Positions 8,433 through 19,265 are shown, counted from the first letter of the stretch. The stretch: 64,000 nt of DNA from Flavobacterium muglaense (GCF_014305155.1 NZ_JACRUK010000002.1:84923-148922), one strand, 5' to 3'. Numbers and translations: made by a program. The notes: a model not told the origin generated them from the sequence alone.

Positions 8433-10229
8433 ATGGAATCTATTAGAAACATTGCAATTATTGCCCACGTCGATCACGGTAAAACAACTTTGGTTGATAA
8501 AATTATGTATCACTGTCAGTTATTTCGTGACAACGAAAACACAGGTGATCTAATCCTTGATAACAACGATTTAGAGCGCGAAAGAGGTATTACTATTACT
8601 TCTAAGAATGTTTCTGTTCAGTACAAAGGAACAAAAATCAACATTATTGATACTCCTGGTCACGCCGATTTCGGTGGTGAGGTTGAGCGTGTATTGAATA
8701 TGGCTGATGGTGTTTGTTTGCTTGTGGATGCATTTGAAGGGCCTATGCCACAAACGCGTTTTGTATTACAGAAAGCATTAGACCTTGGTTTAAAACCATG
8801 CGTTGTTATAAATAAAGTTGATAAAGAAAACTGTACTCCTGAAGAAGTTCATGAAAAAGTTTTTGACTTAATGTTTGAATTAGGTGCTACTGAAGAGCAG
8901 TTGGATTTTCCAGCGGTTTACGGTTCTGCTAAGAATAACTGGATGTCTGATCATTGGGAAAACGTAACTGATAATGTGGAAGCATTATTGGATATGGTTA
9001 TCGAAAATGTACCAGCTCCTAAAGTATCTGAAGGAACTCCACAAATGTTGATTACGTCTCTTGACTTTTCGGCATTTACAGGTCGTATCGCTATTGGTCG
9101 TCTGGAAAGAGGGGTTTTGAAAGAAGGTATGCCAATCTCATTAGTGAAAAGAGACGGTACTGTTGTAAAATCACGTATTAAAGAATTACATACTTTTGAA
9201 GGTCTTGGACGTAAAAAAGTAACTGAAGTAATTGCTGGAGATATTTGTGCAATTGTGGGTGTTGAAGGATTTGAAATTGGTGATACTATCGCTGACTTTG
9301 AAAATCCAGAAGCATTAGATTCTATTGCAATTGACGAACCTACAATGAGTATGTTGTTTACAATTAATGACTCTCCTTTCTTTGGTAAAGAGGGTAAATT
9401 TGTAACTTCTCGTCATATTAGAGAGCGTTTAACAAAAGAGTTAGAGAAAAACTTAGCAATGAAATTGGGTGAAACTGATTCTGCTGATAAGTTTATGGTT
9501 TTTGGTCGTGGTGTACTTCACTTATCTGTTCTTATTGAAACAATGAGAAGAGAGGGGTATGAGTTACAAATTGGTCAACCACAAGTTATCATCAAAGAAA
9601 TTGATGGTAAAAAATGTGAGCCTATTGAGGAATTAACAATCGATTTACCAGAATCACTTTCAGGTAGAGCAGTTGAATTCGTTACAATGCGTAAAGGTGA
9701 AATGCTTTCTATGGAAACTAAAGGAGAGCGTATGATTGTAAAATTCAACATTCCATCACGTGGAATCATTGGATTGCGTAATCAATTGCTTACTGCTACT
9801 GCTGGTGAGGCTATTATGGCACACCGTTTCATAGGATATGAGCCTTATAAAGGTGAAATTGCTGGACGTAACAAAGGTTCATTGATTTCTATGGAAAAAG
9901 GTAAAGCTATTCCTTATTCTATCGATAAATTACAAGACCGTGGTAAGTTCTTCGTTGAACCAAATGCTGAAATCTATGAAGGTCAAGTAATTGGAGAAAA
10001 CTCACGTAGCGATGATATGTGTGTAAACGTAACGAAAGAGAAAAAACAATCTAACGTACGTTCTTCTGGAAATGATGAAAAAGCGAGAATCATCCCGCCA
10101 ATCATTTTCTCTCTTGAAGAGGCATTAGAATACATTCAAAAAGATGAGTATGTAGAGTGTACTCCAAAATCTATTCGTTTGAGAAAAATCTATTTGACTG
10201 AAACTGATAGAAAAAGATTTAAAATCTAA
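8433..10229 (+). CDS. typA: Ribosome-associated GTPase TypA/BipA
   Basis: A 598-residue translational GTPase of the EF-G-like family that helps 50S assembly and stress adaptation. The GTPase motifs are complete: P-loop [10 protein letters not shown], switch I RERGITI, G3 DTPGHADF and G4 NKVD. They are followed by a beta-barrel domain (about 205-300), an EF-G domain III/V-like region and the BipA-specific C-terminal domain ([34 protein letters not shown]). Length is normal. It is monocistronic, with its own -7 box and terminator. Confidence 0.96.
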   Translation: MESIRNIAIIAHVDHGKTTLVDKIMYHCQLFRDNENTGDLILDNNDLERERGITITSKNVSVQYKGTKINIIDTPGHADFGGEVERVLNMADGVCLLVDAFEGPMPQTRFVLQKALDLGLKPCVVINKVDKENCTPEEVHEKVFDLMFELGATEEQLDFPAVYGSAKNNWMSDHWENVTDNVEALLDMVIENVPAPKVSEGTPQMLITSLDFSAFTGRIAIGRLERGVLKEGMPISLVKRDGTVVKSRIKELHTFEGLGRKKVTEVIAGDICAIVGVEGFEIGDTIADFENPEALDSIAIDEPTMSMLFTINDSPFFGKEGKFVTSRHIRERLTKELEKNLAMKLGETDSADKFMVFGRGVLHLSVLIETMRREGYELQIGQPQVIIKEIDGKKCEPIEELTIDLPESLSGRAVEFVTMRKGEMLSMETKGERMIVKFNIPSRGIIGLRNQLLTATAGEAIMAHRFIGYEPYKGEIAGRNKGSLISMEKGKAIPYSIDKLQDRGKFFVEPNAEIYEGQVIGENSRSDDMCVNVTKEKKQSNVRSSGNDEKARIIPPIIFSLEEALEYIQKDEYVECTPKSIRLRKIYLTETDRKRFKI

Positions 10230-10248
10230 TTTATCACAAATATATTGG

Positions 10249-10280
10249 AAAAGCCATTTCGTAAGAAATGGCTTTTTTTT
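10249..10280 (+). terminator. Rho-independent terminator after typA
   Basis: AAGCCATTTC pairs with GAAATGGCTT around GTAA, followed by T8. It lies 20 bp after the typA stop. Confidence 0.9.
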
Positions 10281-10334
10281 GCTCTAGTTTTTTTGCTCGT
10301 TTTTTTTTGTGTGAAACGGGTTTTTGTTTTTACA

Positions 10335-10448
10335 GTGAGGGATAGCAGTGAAAATCCTTTTAGGGGGCTTTGTTTTTGCCCACTAAAAGATTGTAACGTA
10401 TAGCCCGCTCCGCCCCGATAGCTATAGGGATGATGCGGGACACTGCCC
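10335..10448 (-). repeat. Dispersed palindromic intergenic repeat, copy 2 (minus orientation)
   Basis: Read on the minus strand the element starts GGGC..GTCCCGCATCATCCC, passes GGGCTATACGTTACAATC, has a small hairpin (GTGGGC/GCCCCC around A-rich sequence) and ends CACTGCTATCCCTCAC. The start and end match copy 4 at 56631-56766 (GGCTGTACGTTCCCGC ... CACTGCCATCCTTCACGC). A 74-codon open frame over this stretch is composition noise. The 352-bp gap 10230-10581 holds only this repeat and two terminators. Confidence 0.7.
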
Positions 10449-10500
10449 AATAATAAGAATGCTTCTTTAAAAAAGTGGCTCTTATTTGTTTTTCTATTTC

Positions 10501-10539
10501 AAAAAAATAGCTCCAGATTATACGATATATCTGGGGCTA
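10501..10539 (-). terminator. Terminator of the T9SS cargo operon
   Basis: On the minus strand TAGCCCCAGAT pairs with ATCTGGAGCTA (one mismatch) and is followed by T7. It lies 43 bp after the stop of the 1493-residue protein. Confidence 0.8.
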
Positions 10540-10581
10540 ATGGTAGAGTTTAAACAACTGAATTGTTGATCTACAGGTAAT

Positions 10582-13500
10582 TTATCTTTTTAAGCTAAAG
10601 TGTCCTTTTAATTCGCGGTTATCTTCTAGTTTAATGGTGTACCAGTAATCATCAGCGGGTAGAGGTGCGCCGTTAAAGGTTCCGTTCCAGCCAAGTCCGT
10701 TGGGTTTTAATTCTTTTAATAGTTTACCATATCGGTCGAAAATGTAGATAACCGACTTGGCATTGAGGTCATTGTTGACTCCTTTTAAGTTCCAGTAGTC
10801 GTTGTAACCATCGTTGTTTGGAGTAAAAAATCGCGGTACGCCAATTACGGCAACCGTTTTTTGCACTTGCCCACAACCATTTTTATCATTGATGTAAACC
10901 TCGTGAATTCCAGAAGGTACATTTTCGAATACGTTAGAGGCTTGAAAGCTGCCTGTAGCATCGTCTAAGTTGTACTCGTAATCACCTTGGCCAGTTGCGT
11001 TGATGGTAATGGTATTGTTATCGGTAAGATCTACAATATTGATGCTTTCTATTGTGGCAATATCTGATGCTGTAACTTGAATCGTACGCGTTCGACTGCA
11101 GCCCGAAGCATTAGTTACGACTACTGAATACGATCCCATGGCATTTACATCTAGTGTGTACGCGGTGCTTGCTGGAATAACTTGGTTGTCTTTGGACCAA
11201 ATATAAGTGTAGTCTGTTGTAGGAGTTCCATCTGTAATTGCGGCATTTAATTGCACGAAAAAAGTGGGCAGATTGGAACAAACTAAATTGTCATCTAGAT
11301 GATCATCGTTTGTGTTGATGTTTGGTTTTTGGTTTACTTGTAATTTTACATGTGGCCCCAATCCATAACATGCGTTATCTGATGCACTTTCTACTCGGAC
11401 CCATATTTCTTGGTTGAATGGTGAACTGCTGTTCCTGTAGGATGATGTATTAGTGATTTCATTTAATTCGGATAATGCATCTGCTTCGTTGCCATAGAAC
11501 TTTATGGTGTAAACGGTTGCTGAGGCAGGAAGTAAGGCTATTATATCAGTGGTTGTGGAACTGAAGTCGAATGTTGCAACTCCATCAGTGTCATTTTGTG
11601 TGGCGTCAATATAGTCATCACAAGTGGCAAAAGTTCTACTGAATGTAGATGGTAGTTGTGTGGATGATACAACTAAGTTTAATTGGGCAACGCTAGAACA
11701 TCCATTTGTGTTCTCGATTCTAGTCCAGATTGTTTTAGTATTACTAATGTAATTTAGTGGATTAGGAATTTGTGCCAAAGTATTTTTAGTAGCGGCAGCG
11801 GTAGCTGTTGTATAATAAGTAAACGTTTCGTTTACCGAGTTAGTCGAAATAAAATTATTTTTTTCGGTTAGATTAAATGTAGAAATACCATCTAAATCGT
11901 CATCACACTGTTTTAGTTCCATTGGGCTCGTAACAACTGGTAAGGGGAAAACAGTTAGTTTAGCTGGAGCAGATGTTAGACCGCAAGTATTTCCTGTTTT
12001 TGTAAGCACCACTCGATAATTGTAGTTGTTCATGCTATTAGCAAGGTTGTTTATTGTAATAGTGTTTGTTGTCGTGCCTGAATAGGTAGTGTTATTTGCA
12101 ATGTTATTCCAGTTTATACCATCAGTTGATACTTGCCATTGGTAGGAAGTGACAAGAGTGGTTTGTGTTGAAAATGATGCTGATTGTGATTCGCACTCAG
12201 CGATATCCTGTGGTTGTGTATTGATTACAATAGGTGCTGCTATAATGTAGTTCGAATTTGGAGAGGTATAACCATCGGTTCTACTGGTTACAATTCCGGC
12301 AGCGTTTATTGTAACGGGATTGTTACCTAAAAGGCCGTCATTGTTACTATCTGTAAATCCAGCCTCAGTGACATCAAAACAAAGGTCATTGTCACTGTCT
12401 AAATCAATATAATCAAAGCTACCATCATTGTCTGTATCGCGAATAGGTAACTTTAATATTCCGCTGTCGGGTGTTGTTTCTAGATTATCATACAATCCGT
12501 TTGTGCCAAAGGAAGCGGGCAATCCGTCTATTATACCGTCGAAGTTTGCATCTGGAGCTCCGTTTCCAGATTCTGTGAGATCGTAAATTCCATCGTTATC
12601 ACTGTCTAAATCGGTAACATCATATTTAGGTAGGCTATTAAAAAGATCACTGTCTGTATTTATTTTAATAAGACCTGGTTCGAATGCATTATCCAGTCCG
12701 TCGGCATTAGTATCGACTCCAGAAAACACTTTAAATCCTTTGCCTTGCGCTTCTATAGTATCAGGAATTCCATCATTGTCGCTATCAATATCTAGTAGGT
12801 CAGGAACTCCGTCTAGATCGGTATCATAGGTGGTAGTAGCACTAATCATAAAGGTCGATCTATTACTATTACTATCGGATAAATTATTGTGGACCAGTGT
12901 AATTGCTGTTGTAAGATAGGTTGAAAAACTAAAAGCAGCGGTTCCAGGTACCAGAGGGGTGGTACTTTTTAATCGGAATCGTATTTCAAAGGAAGAGTAG
13001 CTGGTAATTCCGCTTTCGTATATTCCGTCATAATTCGTGTCTACTAATAGTTGTCCTAATGGATCTAGTAAAGTAATGGTTTTGTTAGCAGGTACACTGA
13101 TGATAAAATCGCCTTCGGAATTCATGTAATTTGTTGCCGCTGTAGTTTGCGTAGCAGTATCGGGCGAAATGTAACTTAAAGAAATACTTTGTGCTGTTGT
13201 TAGATTCAGTGTATATGTCGTGCTGTTTATTTTTCCAGCTGGAACTTCTGTTGAAAAACCATATGAGGTATTACCTGTAACTGTTCCGCTTCCGCTAATG
13301 ACACCCGTGTAGTTTGAGCCTGCAACAGTGTTGGATTGATTTAAAAGTGAAACACTAGCTTCATCCGTGTTTTTGATTCCGTCATTATCAAGGTCAATAT
13401 CAATATTGTTGTTTGTGCCGTCATTATCAGTGTCTATTGGACAGTCGCTTACGGGGATTTTGTCTGAGTCCAAAATGGTGCTACAAGTAGCAAGAGTTGC

Positions 13501-15063
13501 TTTTACATAGTAATATCCAGGTTGCGTTGGGGTGTATTCGTTAGCTGTTGCTCCTGGAATTGCGGCTGAGTTAAAATACCACTGAAAAGTATCAAAGCCC
13601 GTAAGCTTGCTTACAAAAAGTTTTGTGTTGGGTATACAGCTGGATTGTGCTATATTAATTTTATCAAATGTAATTGATGGTTTAAAGGTAAATCCAGAGT
13701 AAAAACCACCATAAGTAGCAGCTCCATCAGATCCATAAGAAGCGAGGTAGAGTTGACCGGTTGAATATACTGAAACATTGTTTGATAGTCCAGTTATGGT
13801 ATAGGTTTCGTAATTCGAATTTCCAGTTACTAATTTCGGTCCATCAACGACAGCAGGTACGTTTGACAATGTATAAGAGGTTCCATTAATTTTAAATGTT
13901 AAAGTGGCATTTTTCTCAGTTACTATGGTTACACGACCTGTGAATGTTCGTGATCCTATTTCGTTCAAGTTAGGTATGTTGTCAATTAATCGAGGGGTTT
14001 CACAGCTTAATGGTGGTACGAAAAACAATTCTTGGTTGGCTTGATCAATGCGGGAATTGTCGCCTACACTTTGATAAATAAAAGCATTTTTTGATGTTCT
14101 GATATAAAGATTTCCTTCGGCTGTAAAAAAGGAGCCGTTTACGGTTGCATATTGACCTGCATTCAAGGTATATGATGGACTTGTGTTTCCGTTTAAATAG
14201 ACTTCGGTATTGTCTTGATGGGCTACTATAAGTGCTCTTTCAACCACATCTTGACCGGTGCTTTTTATTAGAATATAATCTTTACCAGTTCTTTCGGCTG
14301 ATACAATTTGGTCAAAACCTAAGTCTATATTTTGTGTGTTATTACCGTTGGTTCCTGCATACGATCCACAGTTTACGGCAATCGGTTTGTCTGAGCTGAC
14401 TAAGGCTCCTATAAGTCCGTCCCTATTGGCTACTGTTGGTCCTTTTACTGCAAGTACATAACTTTCGCCACTGTTTAATATAATATTTGCAGGTGCTGCA
14501 CCACCAGTATTATTGATTAGTGATACGCCTGCTTTAATGTCACTAAATTTGATTAGGGTATTGTTTTCTGTTGCAAGGATAGAAATAAAGGTAAGGTGAC
14601 TTCCTGTGGTCGCCGAGATATCGGCATTGGTCAAAGCACCAATTCTAAATTGGGTTCCTAAGGCAGCTAATCCTTTGGAGACTAATGCGCCTGCTTGGTT
14701 TCCATTACCTGCAATAACCCGCACCGTTACATAAACGACATCATCGGCTTCAATAATGTAGCCTTTGTTGTTTAGGATAGTGCTAATTAAACTTTCTTTT
14801 ACATGCAATTGAGAATCGGTCCCGTAGCCCGCATCAAATACATAAGGATTGCTTTGTGAAACTGTTCCGGTTATGGTTGCGCCGCCTAATTGAATTATTT
14901 TAAATTGAATAGGGGTCGTACTTGGAGTCGATATATAGATGTATTGTTCTTCGGCACTTACATTTGTTGAGCCACTTAAGGGCGGGATGTAATGTGTTTT
15001 ACTAAACTGTGCAAAACAGCTGATGGACAAGAACACAAATACAAATAGAATTATCTTTTTCAT
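10582..15063 (-). CDS. Very large secreted protein with IgGFc-binding-like N-terminus and T9SS type B sorting domain
   Basis: A 1493-residue protein with signal peptide MKKIILFVFVFLSISCFAQ. Residues about 25-470 resemble the IgGFc-binding N-terminal domain found in many Bacteroidota surface proteins (AHQDNTEVYLNG, TSKNAFIYQSVG, ELFFVPPLSC). Asp/Asn-rich thrombospondin type 3-like calcium repeats follow (DTDNDGTNNNIDIDLDNDGI near 545 and several between about 760 and 920). Beta-rich Ig-like segments come next. The last ~85 residues are a T9SS type B sorting (gliding-associated) domain: PRFFTPNNDGYNDYWNL, YIFDRYGKLLKEL, LPADDYWYTIKL, GHFSLKR. It should be exported by Sec then T9SS and displayed or released. 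It sits 24 bp after a second type B cargo gene. The ligand is unknown. Confidence 0.88.
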   Translation of the reverse strand: MKKIILFVFVFLSISCFAQFSKTHYIPPLSGSTNVSAEEQYIYISTPSTTPIQFKIIQLGGATITGTVSQSNPYVFDAGYGTDSQLHVKESLISTILNNKGYIIEADDVVYVTVRVIAGNGNQAGALVSKGLAALGTQFRIGALTNADISATTGSHLTFISILATENNTLIKFSDIKAGVSLINNTGGAAPANIILNSGESYVLAVKGPTVANRDGLIGALVSSDKPIAVNCGSYAGTNGNNTQNIDLGFDQIVSAERTGKDYILIKSTGQDVVERALIVAHQDNTEVYLNGNTSPSYTLNAGQYATVNGSFFTAEGNLYIRTSKNAFIYQSVGDNSRIDQANQELFFVPPLSCETPRLIDNIPNLNEIGSRTFTGRVTIVTEKNATLTFKINGTSYTLSNVPAVVDGPKLVTGNSNYETYTITGLSNNVSVYSTGQLYLASYGSDGAATYGGFYSGFTFKPSITFDKINIAQSSCIPNTKLFVSKLTGFDTFQWYFNSAAIPGATANEYTPTQPGYYYVKATLATCSTILDSDKIPVSDCPIDTDNDGTNNNIDIDLDNDGIKNTDEASVSLLNQSNTVAGSNYTGVISGSGTVTGNTSYGFSTEVPAGKINSTTYTLNLTTAQSISLSYISPDTATQTTAATNYMNSEGDFIISVPANKTITLLDPLGQLLVDTNYDGIYESGITSYSSFEIRFRLKSTTPLVPGTAAFSFSTYLTTAITLVHNNLSDSNSNRSTFMISATTTYDTDLDGVPDLLDIDSDNDGIPDTIEAQGKGFKVFSGVDTNADGLDNAFEPGLIKINTDSDLFNSLPKYDVTDLDSDNDGIYDLTESGNGAPDANFDGIIDGLPASFGTNGLYDNLETTPDSGILKLPIRDTDNDGSFDYIDLDSDNDLCFDVTEAGFTDSNNDGLLGNNPVTINAAGIVTSRTDGYTSPNSNYIIAAPIVINTQPQDIAECESQSASFSTQTTLVTSYQWQVSTDGINWNNIANNTTYSGTTTNTITINNLANSMNNYNYRVVLTKTGNTCGLTSAPAKLTVFPLPVVTSPMELKQCDDDLDGISTFNLTEKNNFISTNSVNETFTYYTTATAAATKNTLAQIPNPLNYISNTKTIWTRIENTNGCSSVAQLNLVVSSTQLPSTFSRTFATCDDYIDATQNDTDGVATFDFSSTTTDIIALLPASATVYTIKFYGNEADALSELNEITNTSSYRNSSSPFNQEIWVRVESASDNACYGLGPHVKLQVNQKPNINTNDDHLDDNLVCSNLPTFFVQLNAAITDGTPTTDYTYIWSKDNQVIPASTAYTLDVNAMGSYSVVVTNASGCSRTRTIQVTASDIATIESINIVDLTDNNTITINATGQGDYEYNLDDATGSFQASNVFENVPSGIHEVYINDKNGCGQVQKTVAVIGVPRFFTPNNDGYNDYWNLKGVNNDLNAKSVIYIFDRYGKLLKELKPNGLGWNGTFNGAPLPADDYWYTIKLEDNRELKGHFSLKR

Positions 15064-15087
15064 TTGCTAAAAATAGGAAAAAAGATA

Positions 15088-17421
15088 TTATCTTTTTAAT
15101 GAAAAGTGACCTTTTACAATTTTTCCGTCATCAAATCGTAGGTTGAACCAATAATCATCTGCTGGCAGTTGATATCCATTGAAAGTTCCATTCCAACCGG
15201 CACTTTTGGCACCTAATTGTTTTAGTAATTTACCGTATCTATCGTAGATAGTTAAGATGGATTTAGTTAGTAAATCTAGGTTCTTTATGTGCCACTGGTC
15301 ATTAAATCCATCACCGTTTGGTGTGAAAAATCGGGGGTAATCAATAACATATACCGTGTAAGGACTAGAAACACCACAGCCATTTTTATCTCTGGCATAA
15401 GCCAAATATTCTCCGGGAGCTAAAGTCGTAAATGTTGGACTGTCTTGATAGTAAGATCCGTCCAATGAAAATTCATAATCGCCTGAGCCTATATATTCTA
15501 GGGTGATTGAATTGTCATCTCCAGCAAAATTAGTTGTGGTTGCGGCAGTTATTGTTCCAATCTCCGAGGCTGAAATGCTAAACTTTTTTATTGCTTCGCA
15601 ACCGTTGGAATCTGTAACAGTTACTGTGTAATCGCCTACTGCTGCTACTGTGATTGCATTTGTTGTTTCTCCCGTGCTCCATAAGTAACTACTGTAGCTA
15701 TTTGCAACAGCAAGATTTACAGTGTTGCCGTTGCATAAAGGTTGTTTCTCGTCTTGAAAATTAGGAGGTGAAAATGTATTTACAACTAAAGTTATTGGAG
15801 CGATATCATAACAATCAGTACCTATTACAATGCGAGCGTAAATAATTTGCTGGTTGGCAGTTGCATTGTTGTATATATTGGGTAACGGATTAGTTTGTGT
15901 TATAGCATTGGCATAATTTAAATAATATTCTACTGTCAAGCCAGGTGATAATCCTTGTAATACAGTTGGTGTAACTTGGGTATTTAGATCAAAATGATAG
16001 AATCCGTCTTGGATTGCATCACCGTCACAGGTAGGAAATGGTTTTTGAGGTGCTATGTTGGTATTCGAAATTTGCAAATCTAATTCGGCATATTTTTCAC
16101 AACCGAACGCGTTGGTTACGCGCGCAAATAGTTTTTGATTGGGTGTTTTGTTGGTATAGCTTGTTGGGTTGGCAATGCCGTTGGTGTTCGCTGTAGCATC
16201 TGCTAAAGTTTCAAAATAGCTAATGTTTAAACTAGTATCGTTGTTGGTAATCACGGCGTCAGCTTTGGTTAAATTGAATAAACTTATTCCGTCTGCATTT
16301 TCGTCACATTGCACTAAGGTAGAGTTGATCAGTACGATATCTGTTGTGTATTCGATCACTACCTCGTCTGAAGTGGTACAGCTAGCACTCCCTAACTCTA
16401 CATCTACGCGGTAGGTTCCTGGCCCAGTTACCGTAAAGCTTGGAGTGTTTTGTGGTTGCAAAACGTTATTTCTATACCATTTGTAAGTGTATCCTAAACT
16501 TGCCGATAATTTGGTGTCAAGCACTGTGGTTTCGCCATAGCAAATGGGATTGTTTGTAGCAAATAATCGGTCCATGCCTAGATCAATTTTGGAAGAAAAA
16601 CTTCCCGCTTCTAGAAAAACGGCCGAATCATATTCTACATTATCATCATCAGCAATCACTAATTTTATATGATAGGTTACTCCTGCTTTTACAGCAGAAC
16701 TGGCTTGCATTGTTTTAGTTTGACCGCTATAGTTTATAGGGCTTGCGGTGGTGTTAAATTTATCAAAATAACTTTCATTCACTGGAGGACATCCTGGATA
16801 GCTAGTTCCAAATGAATCTGTAATATTATTGATTAAGGGATGTACGTTTTTTGAGGAGACGGCTGTTGTACTATTGGGTAAAACCGCTAAGTTTTCATAG
16901 TCTAACAGACTTCCTTTTTCTTTAATTAAAAAGGCAAAACCATCGGAATAATCGCAAGGATAGTTGGATTGGTATTCATTAGATGCGAATATGTAGTTGA
17001 AGCTAATGTAGTTAGTCAAAGGAACAAAATCAAATTCTAAGACAGTTGCATTAATTGATTTTATTGCCAGAATGTTATCGAGGTCAGCATCGCCAAGCCA
17101 AGACTTGCTTCCGCCTCCAGCTACTCCGCTAGTGTAGGGACCAATGGATTTCTTAATACTCCAGGTATTTAAAATGATCCCGCTGCTAAACGGAAAGCTT
17201 CCACCTTGATTGTTAAATGAACCATAGCTTTTGTCGACTCCTGAAAACGGATCACCGTTGACAGAGAAATTAGACACATTGGCGCAGCTACTGTTAATTA
17301 AAACATTTTCAATTAATTGTTGGGCTGTTCTAGTGTCGTCTACGCTAATCACTTGTGCTGTCATGCTATTGGTCAAGCAATAGAAGAATGCACAGAATAA
17401 AATGGGTTTTATTTTTCTCAT
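15088..17421 (-). CDS. Secreted protein with choice-of-anchor L domain and T9SS type B sorting domain
   Basis: A 777-residue protein with an N-terminal signal peptide ending near SMTAQ. Residues about 25-270 match the choice-of-anchor L type: TAQQLIENVL, GIILNTW, LGDADLDN, FDFVPLTNYISFNYIFASNE, GFAFLIKE. Ig-like/PKD-like beta domains follow, and then the T9SS type B tail: PRFFTPNGDGFNDQWHIKNL, IYDRYGKLLKQL, LPADDYWFNLRF, GHFSLKR. The tail closely resembles that of the downstream 1493-residue protein. It begins 15 bp after the ABC permease stop, so four genes (ATPase, permease, two cargos) may form one transcript. An adhesive surface role is inferred, not shown. Confidence 0.88.
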   Translation of the reverse strand: MRKIKPILFCAFFYCLTNSMTAQVISVDDTRTAQQLIENVLINSSCANVSNFSVNGDPFSGVDKSYGSFNNQGGSFPFSSGIILNTWSIKKSIGPYTSGVAGGGSKSWLGDADLDNILAIKSINATVLEFDFVPLTNYISFNYIFASNEYQSNYPCDYSDGFAFLIKEKGSLLDYENLAVLPNSTTAVSSKNVHPLINNITDSFGTSYPGCPPVNESYFDKFNTTASPINYSGQTKTMQASSAVKAGVTYHIKLVIADDDNVEYDSAVFLEAGSFSSKIDLGMDRLFATNNPICYGETTVLDTKLSASLGYTYKWYRNNVLQPQNTPSFTVTGPGTYRVDVELGSASCTTSDEVVIEYTTDIVLINSTLVQCDENADGISLFNLTKADAVITNNDTSLNISYFETLADATANTNGIANPTSYTNKTPNQKLFARVTNAFGCEKYAELDLQISNTNIAPQKPFPTCDGDAIQDGFYHFDLNTQVTPTVLQGLSPGLTVEYYLNYANAITQTNPLPNIYNNATANQQIIYARIVIGTDCYDIAPITLVVNTFSPPNFQDEKQPLCNGNTVNLAVANSYSSYLWSTGETTNAITVAAVGDYTVTVTDSNGCEAIKKFSISASEIGTITAATTTNFAGDDNSITLEYIGSGDYEFSLDGSYYQDSPTFTTLAPGEYLAYARDKNGCGVSSPYTVYVIDYPRFFTPNGDGFNDQWHIKNLDLLTKSILTIYDRYGKLLKQLGAKSAGWNGTFNGYQLPADDYWFNLRFDDGKIVKGHFSLKR

Positions 17422-17436
17422 AACTCGGTAAAGTTA

Positions 17437-18273
17437 CTACAAATCTCTATTTTTTAAAAGTTTATATGACAATAACATAAATACAAGAGACCAAATGGTC
17501 ACGATCACAAGCGAGCTAAGGTGAACGCTATAATCTTTAACGGTTTCCATTCCTATTTGTGTGCCTATATTTTTTATGACAGATAGCCTGGAGAAGGGTT
17601 CGATGATTAGATTAGACATGGATTCTAGCGGAAAAAACTGTGTGATAGTGTAAGCAATGTCGTTTTCGGGAAAAATATGAAAGACTAATAATCCCTTAGC
17701 TATATTCTCAACAATACTCCAAACAAATAGAAATCCTAAGGCAAAGGCAGATCGCTTGACCAAGATGCCTAAAAATAAGCAAAACGAGAAGAATCCTACT
17801 AGTTTTACAAAGAAAGCAACTAAGTATTCTAAGTCACTAAAAACGATGCTTAAGCCGGTGTAAGAGGAGAAGTTGTACCCCAGAATTAAGGTCATCATAA
17901 AAATAAAAACAGTCGAAATAAAGGCAAAAAGTAAGACCGTTAAAAATTTTGAAGTGATAAATTCTTTTTTACTCATACCGTCAATTAGGTTTTGCTTCAA
18001 AGTGCCATAGCTGTATTCGTTTGCCATCATCGATACAATAACAATTGCTAAAAATAATTTGAGCCAAGCGGCTATATAGGTATTAAAATGCCAAATAAAA
18101 GGGAAGTTAAAAATGCCCATTTCGGCTAGATGTAATTTAAAAAAGCCAAGATCAAATTTTATAGAGGCTATTAAAGCAATGAACGAAAGGAGAATAAAAT
18201 AGGTAAGAGTTAAAATCCTACTGACTTTGTTCATCCAGATTTTTTGTAATTCTATAGATAGTAAACGCTTCAT
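17437..18273 (-). CDS. ABC-2 type transporter permease
   Basis: A 278-residue membrane protein with about six hydrophobic segments: one near residues 20-40, a pair near 60-85, then four between about 105 and 275. The cytoplasmic loop MANEYSYGTLKQNLIDGMSK is the hallmark of ABC-2/NatB-like permeases. It starts 4 bp after the stop of the ATP-binding subunit, so the two form one exporter. The substrate is unknown; the family includes drug, lantibiotic and lipid exporters. Confidence 0.88.
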   Translation of the reverse strand: MKRLLSIELQKIWMNKVSRILTLTYFILLSFIALIASIKFDLGFFKLHLAEMGIFNFPFIWHFNTYIAAWLKLFLAIVIVSMMANEYSYGTLKQNLIDGMSKKEFITSKFLTVLLFAFISTVFIFMMTLILGYNFSSYTGLSIVFSDLEYLVAFFVKLVGFFSFCLFLGILVKRSAFALGFLFVWSIVENIAKGLLVFHIFPENDIAYTITQFFPLESMSNLIIEPFSRLSVIKNIGTQIGMETVKDYSVHLSSLVIVTIWSLVFMLLSYKLLKNRDL

Positions 18274-18277
18274 AACT

Positions 18278-19192
18278 CTAGTTTTGTGTGGTGGTTTTAT
18301 TGGTCTTTGTCAGTTCTAAAAATTGTTCTTCTAAGCTGTTTTTTCGGGTAACGAGATGGCTTAAAAAAATATTTTTTTCAAATAAAAATTGATTCAAGTC
18401 GGCTGCTTCAAGCGCTGTTTTGAGATATACAAAGACTTTTCCGTCTGCCTCTTTTATGGTTTCGATCGATGGGTGAGTTTGTAATGCTTTTACGAGCAAT
18501 GTGTTGTCTTTTGATTGTAGTTCGAAAAAGCTTTCGTTGGTAGACATACCATCCACGGGCCCTGAGTACAAAACAGTTCCTTTTCGTAAAACCAGTACTT
18601 GAGTACATACTTTTTCAACTTCGTCTAATAAATGTGAAGCCAATAATATGGTAGTACCCATAGCGGCTATTTTTTTTATAATGGCTCTAATTTGGTGTAT
18701 GCCTTGTGGGTCTAATCCGTTTGTGGGTTCGTCAAGAATTAAAATTTCAGGATCATTCAAGAGGGCAGAGGCTATGGCAAGGCGTTGTTTCATTCCTAGC
18801 GAGAAACTGCTAAACTTGCTGTCCTTTCTTTCGATTAAACCTACTAATTCTAGCTTTTCTTGTATTTTAGAATAATTGATGTTTTTGATCTTGCATACCA
18901 GCTTTAAGTTTTGCTCGGCGGTCATGTAAGGATAAAAATTGGGTCTTTCGATAATGGCCCCCACTTTTTGTAAAGCTTCGTGAGTTTGTACTTTGCCACC
19001 AAACCAGCTGTAGGTTCCCGAGGTTTTGTTAACCACATTTAAAACGATACCTAAGGTAGTTGATTTTCCGCTTCCGTTGGGTCCAAGTATACCATAAACG
19101 TGTCCTTTTTTTATTTCAAAAGAGACTTCTTTTAGTGCTTGTAAACTGCCGTAGCGTTTGTGTAAATTGGTAATTGAAAGAATAGTTTCCAA
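18278..19192 (-). CDS. ABC transporter ATP-binding protein
   Basis: A 304-residue ATPase of the CcmA/NatA-like ABC-2 class. Walker A is GPNGSGKSTT, the signature is FSLGMKQRLAIASALL (LGMKQ in place of LSGGQ, usual in this class), Walker B is ILILDEPTNGLDPQG and the H-loop is LLASHLLDEV. The C-terminal ~80 residues are an accessory domain, as in gliding-type and antibiotic exporters. It pairs with the permease 4 bp downstream. I considered gldA, because gliding genes are ABC-2 type, but there is no gldFG-type pair and the identity is not supported. Confidence 0.92.
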   Translation of the reverse strand: METILSITNLHKRYGSLQALKEVSFEIKKGHVYGILGPNGSGKSTTLGIVLNVVNKTSGTYSWFGGKVQTHEALQKVGAIIERPNFYPYMTAEQNLKLVCKIKNINYSKIQEKLELVGLIERKDSKFSSFSLGMKQRLAIASALLNDPEILILDEPTNGLDPQGIHQIRAIIKKIAAMGTTILLASHLLDEVEKVCTQVLVLRKGTVLYSGPVDGMSTNESFFELQSKDNTLLVKALQTHPSIETIKEADGKVFVYLKTALEAADLNQFLFEKNIFLSHLVTRKNSLEEQFLELTKTNKTTTQN

Positions 19193-19265
19193 AATGTTCG
19201 TTTTTAGTTTCTTATAGGACGAACAATGGTAGGAAAAGTTACGGGCTATTCCATAATAAATAGTT

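Noticed and set aside
10226..10450. 74-codon minus-strand open frame
   Set aside because: It lies over the typA terminator and a dispersed palindromic repeat, with low-complexity Lys/Ser translation and no family look.
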